A stretch of DNA of 11,915 bases. It comes from an uncultured Chthoniobacterales bacterium. Lineage in GTDB: Bacteria > Verrucomicrobiota > Verrucomicrobiia > Chthoniobacterales > UBA10450. The position numbers and the translations under genes are program-made. Shown piece by piece: positions 1 through 4,622 of the stretch. The stretch is taken from positions 1 through 11,915 of the forward strand of contig CATPAT010000150.1 in assembly GCA_955652155.1 (NCBI GenBank). The letters run 5' to 3'. Numbering within the stretch: position 1 is the stretch's first letter; every line of letters starts with the position of its first letter. The notes under the pieces are model-generated. The model was not told where the DNA came from. It saw only the letters and a program-made list of their open reading frames with translations, and did no database searches.

Positions 1-93
1 ATTTTCCGCTGGCGCGTTGTGCGTGCGGGTGACGGCATTGAACAGCGTCGATTTCCCGACGTTCGGCAGTCAAACTATTCCGGCGCTGAGCAT
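1..93 (-). pseudogene. ychF: 5' end of ychF (Obg-family GTPase/ATPase), interrupted by an in-frame UGA at codon 8; cut by window edge
   Basis: Reading the minus strand from ATG at 93-91 gives MLSAGIV, then TGA (72-70), then LPNVGKSTLFNAVTRT and NAPAEN up to the window edge. This is the usual YchF/OLA1 N-terminus, whose P-loop region reads GIVGLPNVGKST, so the UGA replaces the glycine codon GGA by one base change. YchF is a cytosolic P-loop NTPase (ATP-preferring in studied members) that binds ribosomes and takes part in stress responses. Only about 31 codons are visible, so the state of the rest is unknown. No start codon lies between the UGA and the P-loop, so an internal start cannot rescue the domain. 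The lesion may be a true nonsense mutation, a strain variant or a base-call error. Identity is secure from the motif; pseudogene status is less so. Confidence 0.75.
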
Positions 94-148
94 AGGCGCG
101 CAGAATAAATGCGATGTGGCGGCACCGCAATCGGAAGCCAGAATTTAG

Positions 149-236
149 TCACAGATGAACACGGATGAAACACGGATGGAGGTTGAGGAAGGGCGCTGAC
201 TCTTCCGTATCTGTGAAAATCTGTGTTGATCTGTGG
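149..236. repeat. Imperfect inverted dispersed repeat (CACAGAT / ATCTGTG type)
   Basis: The left arm (150-177) has repeated CACAGAT, ACACGGAT and ACACGGAT units. The right arm (209-235) has ATCTGTG units and matches the reverse complement of the left arm with a few changes. A short inner stem GGAAG (187-191) / CTTCC (202-206) sits in the loop. The transcript could fold as a long hairpin. Arms built from 8-10 base subunits are typical of dispersed intergenic REP-like repeats. The element fills most of the 181-base space between the divergent ychF start and the tRNA. It might also act as a bidirectional terminator, but there is no U-run. Confidence 0.6.
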
Positions 237-274
237 CCAATTCTCCCGACTTGGTGAATAGTTCGCGACCAAAT

Positions 275-348
275 CGGGCTGTAGTTCAGCTTGGTAGAAC
301 GCTTGAATGGGGTTCAAGAGGTCGTGGGTTCAAATCCCGCCAGCCCGA
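275..348 (+). tRNA. tRNA-Pro (anticodon GGG)
   Basis: The full cloverleaf can be drawn. Acceptor CGGGCTG (275-281) pairs with CAGCCCG (341-347), and the discriminator is A348. U8 and A9 follow. The D arm is GTTC (284-287) / GAAC (297-300) with AGCTTGGTA as loop. The anticodon stem CTTGA (302-306) pairs with TCAAG (314-318) around the loop ATGGGGT, giving anticodon GGG at 309-311 with G37. The variable loop is AGGTC. The T arm is GTGGG / CCCGC around TTCAAAT. The C1-G72 pair, A73 and G37 fit proline identity. CCA is not encoded and must be added after transcription. It reads CCC and, by wobble, CCU. A decayed GIY-YIG gene begins 21 bases behind it. Confidence 0.95.
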
Positions 349-368
349 TGTTTTAAAATATCGCCAGG

Positions 369-609
369 ATGTTTCACGTTTACGTTTTGCGCAGCAACAA
401 GAACGGTCGGCGTTATATCGGATCGGTGTCAGAACATAGCCGACCGCGTTCGGCAGCATAACAACGGCGTGTCAAAGGCGACCCGCCCGGAAATTCCGTG
501 GAGCCTTATCCACACTGAAACCTTTTCAACTCGTGCGGAAGCGGTGTGAAAGGACCGATATTTTAAGACTCGCCGCGGTCGAGATGGACTGAATAGATTG
601 TATTGGTAG
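369..609 (+). pseudogene. Decayed free-standing GIY-YIG nuclease (UPF0213/YhbQ-like), frameshift plus nonsense codon
   Basis: From ATG 369 the frame reads MFHVYVLRSNKNGRRYIGSV, the two strands of the GIY-YIG core (VYVL and RYIGS). It then runs off into a stop at 459-461. Dropping one base near 435 restores the second half: SEIADRVRQHNNGVSKATRP, then the family's IPWSLIHTETFSTRAEAV, a TGA (547-549) where a charged residue is expected, and KDRYFKTRRGRDGLNRL ending at TAG 607-609. The order of conserved blocks and the roughly 80-residue length match small single-domain GIY-YIG proteins, which are structure-specific or homing-type DNA nucleases. Two lesions mean no full product. The final TAG lies inside the following tRNA-like remnant (603-657), and the gene starts just behind an intact tRNA-Pro, so it probably belonged to a tRNA-associated mobile unit. 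Confidence 0.85.
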
Positions 610-657
610 AACGGTCGCCGCGGCGACAGGTCATGGGTTCAAATCCCGCCCGCCCGA
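603..657 (+). repeat. 5'-truncated tRNA-like remnant; direct repeat of tRNA-Pro 3' part (291-348)
   Basis: TTGGTAGAACG (603-613) is identical to D-arm positions 291-301 of the intact tRNA. AGGTC (628-632), TGGGTTCAAATCCCGCC (634-650) and GCCCGA (652-657) repeat its variable loop, T arm and 3' acceptor. The anticodon arm differs: GTCGC (614-618) and GCGAC (623-627) pair perfectly but enclose only CGCG, three bases short of a normal seven-base loop. The 5' acceptor and most of the D-stem are absent; that space is the end of the GIY-YIG gene. It therefore cannot be a working tRNA. It may be the far attachment-site copy of an inserted unit, or the tail of a second proline-like tRNA that was overwritten. 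Confidence 0.75.
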
Positions 658-683
658 GGCATTTTCTACTGTTTGAATTAGGG

Positions 684-713
684 TTGAACCGCGCGCCAGT
701 CAGCCTGCACAAT
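684..713 (+). promoter_or_regulatory. Weak candidate sigma70-type promoter
   Basis: TTGAAC (684-689) and CACAAT (708-713), 18 bases apart, each match four of six consensus positions. They would place a transcript start a few bases before the ATG at 728. There is no clear Shine-Dalgarno sequence in front of that ATG, so a nearly leaderless message is possible. This rests on consensus matching only. Confidence 0.25.
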
Positions 714-727
714 CAAAGTGTCCTCCC

Positions 728-1198
728 ATGAATCCAAAGCGGTCGCGATTAGCAGCACTCGCCTTCGTTGGAGTAATTCTACTGCCGCTACTACCCGGTC
801 GGGCCGATGCGCGCAGCAGCAATAACACGGTCCGACTGAACGCCCCCGCGTTCGAGCAGGCTCGCCAATTGATCGGTCAAGGACGCTTCATTTCTGACCA
901 CAAAGGGCTCTGGAAAACGGATCAACCTTCGACCGGCAAGGAAAACGAATTTATTCGCCTCTACGGTTTTGCTGAATACGCGAAATGGCATCTTGGTATT
1001 GACGAAAGACACGCCATGAACAGCAAAGCCCGATACAAATTTCCCTACGGCGACTTTGAGAGCATCCATCGCTGCGGTCTACTGGCGGTAAAAAGCAGAG
1101 CTCGCGAATATCACTATGCCGATATCGAAAACGCAGCGGCCGACCTGCTTGGAATGATCAATTCACGAAACCCACGCGGTCAAAAAAGCATCGATTAA
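728..1198 (+). CDS. Conserved small protein of unknown function with N-terminal signal peptide
   Basis: The product has 156 residues. The first 28 look like a Sec signal peptide: KRSR, then a hydrophobic run AALAFVGVILLPLL, and a probable cut after RADA (24-27) or ADARS. The mature part starts with a short helix-forming stretch (LNAPAFEQARQLIGQGRF, 38-54). It continues with a compact block rich in aromatic and charged residues: W62, QPST (66-69), ENEFIRLYGFAEYAKWHLGI (72-91), RYKFPYGDF (102-110), HRC (114-116), and a C-terminal helix. I recognise this block from conserved hypothetical proteins but know no function. The single Cys116 and several His/Tyr residues are visible, but no catalytic motif is obvious. 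The 3' end overlaps the convergent deacetylase-like gene by 36 bases. Confidence 0.75.
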   Translation: MNPKRSRLAALAFVGVILLPLLPGRADARSSNNTVRLNAPAFEQARQLIGQGRFISDHKGLWKTDQPSTGKENEFIRLYGFAEYAKWHLGIDERHAMNSKARYKFPYGDFESIHRCGLLAVKSRAREYHYADIENAAADLLGMINSRNPRGQKSID

Positions 1199-2017
1199 TT
1201 CCGGCAAGTCGTCGCTGTAGCCGCCTTCGAGAATTGCCGCGGCCGGCACATCGATCTCCGCCAGCCACTTTCCAAAAGTGGCAAAGTCCTCCGTTTCCAG
1301 GGTCATTTCCGTGAGCGGATCTCCTGAATACGCGTCGAAGCCAGCCGAGACGAGCAACAATCCCGGTTTTGCGAGCAGAAGCTTTTGCAATGCGCGCTCG
1401 ATTGCATTGACGTGCTCGGCGCGAGGCGTGCCCGGTGCGACCGGATAATTATCGATGTTCGCGAATGATTGTGCGCCGGTTCCAGGATAGGCCGGAAATT
1501 GATGAATCGATGCGAAGTTGAGTCGGGGATTATGCGCAACGACATCCTCCGTGCCGTTCCCGTGATGGGCGTCAAAGTCCCAAATGGCAACGCGCTCGAC
1601 ACCGCTGTCGAGGGCGGCAAGGGCCGCGATTGCTATGTTGCTGAAATAACAGAAACCCATCGCTCGATTCCGCGTCGCGTGATGCCCCGGCGGCCGCATG
1701 AGGCTAAAGGCGCGCTCCCCGCGGACGCCGGCAAGCGCGGTCTCGATTGCTGCGCCGGCGGACGAGATCGCATGGTGATAGATCCGTGGATAAGCCGGCG
1801 TATCCGCATCAAAATCGTGCACTGCAGTTCTTATTTGCTCCACGTGATCACGAGAATGGGCGCGCAACAGATTACGTTCCTTCGCCGCCTGCGGCTCGCG
1901 CCATTCCCAGTTTCGATGTCGATCTAGCACTGGGACGGTGCTTGTGATCCGTTGCGGCCGCTCAGGATGGCCGGCGCTTGAATATTCGACGCAATGGGGA
2001 TCGTGAAAAATAATCAT
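1163..2017 (-). CDS. Histone deacetylase / AcuC-family zinc hydrolase
   Basis: The product has 284 residues and spans the arginase-deacetylase fold. Visible landmarks are GHPERPQRI (16-24), LMRPPGHHA (106-114) with the active-site pair H112-H113, and GFCYFSNIAIAA (121-132). WDFDAHHGNGT (146-156) carries zinc ligands D149 and H151. HQFPAYPGTGA (172-182), SAGFDAYSGDP (224-234) with third ligand D228, and EGGY (264-267) with the transition-state tyrosine Y267 complete the site. All catalytic residues are present, so it should be active. Family members remove acetyl groups from lysines (acetyl-CoA synthetase, other proteins) or from acetylpolyamines; sequence alone does not pick between these. 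It is slightly shorter than the usual 300-340 residues. It is cytosolic, with no signal peptide. It diverges from the glycosyltransferase operon, with only 44 bases between the two start codons. Confidence 0.92.
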   Translation of the reverse strand: MIIFHDPHCVEYSSAGHPERPQRITSTVPVLDRHRNWEWREPQAAKERNLLRAHSRDHVEQIRTAVHDFDADTPAYPRIYHHAISSAGAAIETALAGVRGERAFSLMRPPGHHATRNRAMGFCYFSNIAIAALAALDSGVERVAIWDFDAHHGNGTEDVVAHNPRLNFASIHQFPAYPGTGAQSFANIDNYPVAPGTPRAEHVNAIERALQKLLLAKPGLLLVSAGFDAYSGDPLTEMTLETEDFATFGKWLAEIDVPAAAILEGGYSDDLPELIDAFLTAWVS

Positions 2018-2022
2018 CGGGG

Positions 2023-2049
2023 TTGCAAGATGTCGCTCGTGCGCATATT
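2023..2049 (+). promoter_or_regulatory. Weak candidate promoter for the glycosyltransferase operon, in the 44-base divergent gap
   Basis: TTGCAA (2023-2028) and CATATT (2044-2049), 15 bases apart, are the best sigma70-like pair in the short gap between the divergent starts at 2017 (minus) and 2062 (plus). The spacing is short and the match is partial. Both transcripts must start in or very near this gap unless they begin inside the opposing gene. Confidence 0.2.
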
Positions 2050-2061
2050 CGACTACCTCGA

Positions 2062-2799
2062 ATGTTGAACGGCCAGAAAATTGTCGTGGTGATGCCGGCC
2101 TATAATGCTGCCCGGACGTTGCAAAGAACCTACGACGAAGTGATGGCGCAGGGGATTATCGATCTTGTCATTGTGGTCGACGACGCGAGTCACGATGAGA
2201 CGGTAGAGATCGCGCGGACGCTGAAAGACGTGCAAGTGGAGGTGCATCCGGAGAATCGCGGTTACGGCGGCAACCAAAAGACCTGTTATCGTCTCGCTCT
2301 CGCCGCCGGCGCTGACATCGTGGTGATGATTCACCCCGATTATCAATACACCCCGCAGCTTCTTCCGGCGATGGCATCGCTGGTCGCGAGCGGCCTTTAT
2401 CCGTGCGTGCTTGCTTCGCGCATTCTCGGCGGCGGCGCGCTCGATGGCGGGATGCCGTGGTGGAAATACGTCGCGAACCGCTTTCTCACTTTCGTCGAAA
2501 ATTTTTTGATCGGTGCCAAGCTTTCCGAGTATCACACCGGATATCGCGCCTTCGCGCGGAGTTTGCTCGAACGCGTGCCAATTGAACAAAACTCGGACGA
2601 TTTTGTGTTCGACAACCAGATGCTTGCCCAAATCATTTGGCTGGGTTCGAAAATCGGCGAGGTCACGTGCCCGGCGAAATATTTACCGGAAGGGTCGTCG
2701 ATTAACTTTCGCCGAAGCGTGCGCTACGGCCTCGGTTGTCTCGGGACGGCCTTGCGTTTCCGTCTGGCCCGCTGGCGATTGTTTCCGTCACCAGTTTAA
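2062..2799 (+). CDS. GT2 family glycosyltransferase, dolichyl-phosphate mannose synthase-like
   Basis: The product has 245 residues from ATG 2062. An upstream TTG at 2023 would add 13 residues that do not belong to the GT-A fold. The protein opens with KIVVVMPAYNA (6-16), followed by IVVDDASHDETVEIA (37-51, nucleotide-sugar aspartates D40-D41), ENRGYGGNQKTCY (64-76), MIHPDYQYTP (89-98, DXD-like metal site), GGMPWWKYVANRFLTFVEN (129-147), SEYHTGYRAF (155-164) and NSDDFVFDNQ (177-186). These fit the soluble, single-domain DPM1/polyprenyl-phosphate glycosyltransferases, which transfer a sugar from NDP-sugar to a lipid phosphate at the inner face of the membrane. There is no C-terminal membrane anchor. 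The next gene starts 2 bases after its stop, so it is probably translated together with the membrane transferase-like proteins and may supply their lipid-linked donor. The sugar is not identifiable. Confidence 0.9.
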   Translation: MLNGQKIVVVMPAYNAARTLQRTYDEVMAQGIIDLVIVVDDASHDETVEIARTLKDVQVEVHPENRGYGGNQKTCYRLALAAGADIVVMIHPDYQYTPQLLPAMASLVASGLYPCVLASRILGGGALDGGMPWWKYVANRFLTFVENFLIGAKLSEYHTGYRAFARSLLERVPIEQNSDDFVFDNQMLAQIIWLGSKIGEVTCPAKYLPEGSSINFRRSVRYGLGCLGTALRFRLARWRLFPSPV

Positions 2800-2801
2800 C
2801 G

Positions 2802-4595
2802 ATGCCGACAGTTCCGGCGCAGGCCAGCTTGCGAGACGATCGCCGAGTCACGATCGCCGTCTGCATTTTTCTGACCGCGATCATCTGGCTCGTTTTTGGG
2901 CAAACACTCAGCCACGACTTCATCAACTTCGATGACGACCGCTACGTTTACGAAAACAGCGAGGTCAGTCGTGGACTCACTCTCGACGGATTGAAATGGG
3001 TTCTCACTCGTAGCCACGCAAGCCTGTGGCACCCGCTCACAACGCTCAGTCACATGGCGGACTGTCAAATCTATGGACTGCGGCCTGCCGGCCACCATTT
3101 TACTAATATTGTTCTACACAATCTGGGAGCAGTTCTGCTTTTTTTGGTTTTCCGAGGAATGACCGGCTGCATTTGGCAAAGCGCATTTGTCGCAACAATT
3201 TTTGCGATTCATCCGATGCGGGTCGAATCGGTCGCGTGGGTCGCCGAGCGCAAGGATGTGCTCAGCGGTGTGTTTTTCATGCTGACGCTCGGCGCGTATC
3301 TGCGTTACGTGCGCGCACCGGGCATTTCCCGTTACCTAACGCTGTCGATCTTTCTCGCGTGCGGATTGATGTCGAAGGCTACGTTCGTGACCGCGCCGCT
3401 CGTGCTGTTGTTGCTGGATTACTGGCCATTGCAGCGAGCGAATGATTTTCGCGGTTGGCGGCGTCTCCTGATGGGGAAAATTCCGTTGCTGGTGCTGTCG
3501 GCGGCCGCCTCGGCCGCAACCGTCTTCGCTCAAACAGTCACGATGGCTTCGCTGGAGCAGTTGCCGCTCTTGCCCCGGCTCAAAAACGCCGCTTTCAGTG
3601 TGATCGCTTATCTCGGCCAAACGTTCTGGCCGACTCACCTGGCGGTATTCTATCCACATCCGCACGATCAATTGAATTTTTGGGTGGTCTTAGGGTGTGT
3701 CGCACTGATTGTCGTCCTTGCGTTGCTCGCAATATTCTTCAGACGGAGACATCCTTACGTTTTCGTCGGCTGGTTTTGGTATTTAATTTTACTCGCTCCA
3801 GTGCTCGGCATCGTTCAGGTCGGTCTGCAGGCGCGGGCCGATCGGTTCACTTATTTGCCGCATATCGGAATCACAATGTTGGTGACATGGGCGTGCGCCG
3901 ACTTTAGCCAACAATGGCGACATCGTCGGATTGTTCTGATTTCCATGGCCACATTCACGATCGCGGCCTCGACCGTCCTCGCTTATCAGCAAACAACTTT
4001 TTGGCGTAACAGCATTTCACTTTGGGAGCACGCCCTGGCCGTGACCCCGGACAATCAAACTGCGCATCAGAATTTGGCGGCGGCATTGTGGTCGAAAGGT
4101 AGAACAGCGGAGGCGAACAAACATTCACGTGCGGCTGCCATCGCGCACGCACGCACGACGCTTAGAGATTATCCGTTCGACGTCGCGACGCATAATGATC
4201 TCGGCGTTCTTCTCGTTCAAAACGGAGACGTCCGCGGCGGGATCGAGCAGTGGGAAATTAGTTTACAACTGAACCCGGATGACGGAAACGCGCTCAATAA
4301 TCTCGCGTGGGTGCTGGCAACTTATCCCGCGGACACGATCCGTGATGGCAAGCGCGCCGTTGAATTGGCAGCGAAAGCGACAACTCTTCCTGGCGGCGGT
4401 GCGCCGATTGTTCTTCGCACCCTGGCCGCGGCCTACGCCGAGGTCGGCGATTTTTCGAAAGCGATTGAGACAGGGCAACGCGCCTCGGATTTGGCCACCG
4501 CGCAAAACAACACTTCGTTGCGGTCGACATTGCGACATGAAATCGAGCTTTATTGGGCGCACACGCCTTATCGCGAATCGCCACCGCAGCAGTAA
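2802..4595 (+). CDS. TMTC-like integral membrane glycosyltransferase (GT-C type) with C-terminal TPRs, paralogue 1
   Basis: The product has 597 residues from ATG 2802, two bases after the GT2 stop; a TTG at 2736 is a less likely start. About ten hydrophobic segments fill residues 17-395. The first outside loop carries DFINFDDDRYVYEN (39-52), with the acidic pair expected in GT-C enzymes. Next come WHPLTTLSHMADCQ (76-89), AGHHFTN (96-102), IHPMRVESVAWVAERKDVLS (136-155), LLLLDYWPL (202-210), LAVFYPHPHD (280-289), GWFWYL (323-328) and RADRFTYLPH (345-354). The C-terminal part (about 403-565) has two to three TPR-like helix pairs (DNQTAHQNLAAALWSKGR, DVATHNDLGVLLVQNGD) and the conserved cap NNLAWVLAT and RTLAAAYAE. 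The layout, membrane half then TPR half, is that of eukaryotic TMTC O-mannosyltransferases and many bacterial homologues. I infer transfer of a lipid-linked sugar to exported protein; the acceptor is unknown. Confidence 0.8.
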   Translation: MPTVPAQASLRDDRRVTIAVCIFLTAIIWLVFGQTLSHDFINFDDDRYVYENSEVSRGLTLDGLKWVLTRSHASLWHPLTTLSHMADCQIYGLRPAGHHFTNIVLHNLGAVLLFLVFRGMTGCIWQSAFVATIFAIHPMRVESVAWVAERKDVLSGVFFMLTLGAYLRYVRAPGISRYLTLSIFLACGLMSKATFVTAPLVLLLLDYWPLQRANDFRGWRRLLMGKIPLLVLSAAASAATVFAQTVTMASLEQLPLLPRLKNAAFSVIAYLGQTFWPTHLAVFYPHPHDQLNFWVVLGCVALIVVLALLAIFFRRRHPYVFVGWFWYLILLAPVLGIVQVGLQARADRFTYLPHIGITMLVTWACADFSQQWRHRRIVLISMATFTIAASTVLAYQQTTFWRNSISLWEHALAVTPDNQTAHQNLAAALWSKGRTAEANKHSRAAAIAHARTTLRDYPFDVATHNDLGVLLVQNGDVRGGIEQWEISLQLNPDDGNALNNLAWVLATYPADTIRDGKRAVELAAKATTLPGGGAPIVLRTLAAAYAEVGDFSKAIETGQRASDLATAQNNTSLRSTLRHEIELYWAHTPYRESPPQQ

Positions 4596-4622
4596 CTTCA
4601 AGAGATCGTCGGCGATATTCGC

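Noticed and set aside
70..72. Alternative genetic code with UGA as glycine, suggested by the ychF codon
   Set aside because: UGA ends the deacetylase gene (1163-1165) and the ABC ATPase gene (11390-11392, within an ATGA overlap) exactly where those proteins should end.
233..439. Open frame reading through the tRNA on the plus strand (68 codons)
   Set aside because: Its LGRTLEWGSRGRGFKSRQPD part is a translation of the tRNA itself; no protein family match.
603..657. A second functional tRNA
   Set aside because: The 5' acceptor strand is missing and the anticodon loop has four bases.
2023..2061. TTG start for the GT2 gene
   Set aside because: The 13 extra residues precede the first beta strand (KIVVVMPAYNA) and would overlay the only likely promoter; ATG 2062 fits the family better.
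2736..2801. TTG start for paralogue 1, extending it by 22 residues into the GT2 gene
   Set aside because: ATG 2802, two bases after the GT2 stop, gives the N-terminus expected before the first membrane helix; the extension is GT2 sequence in another frame.
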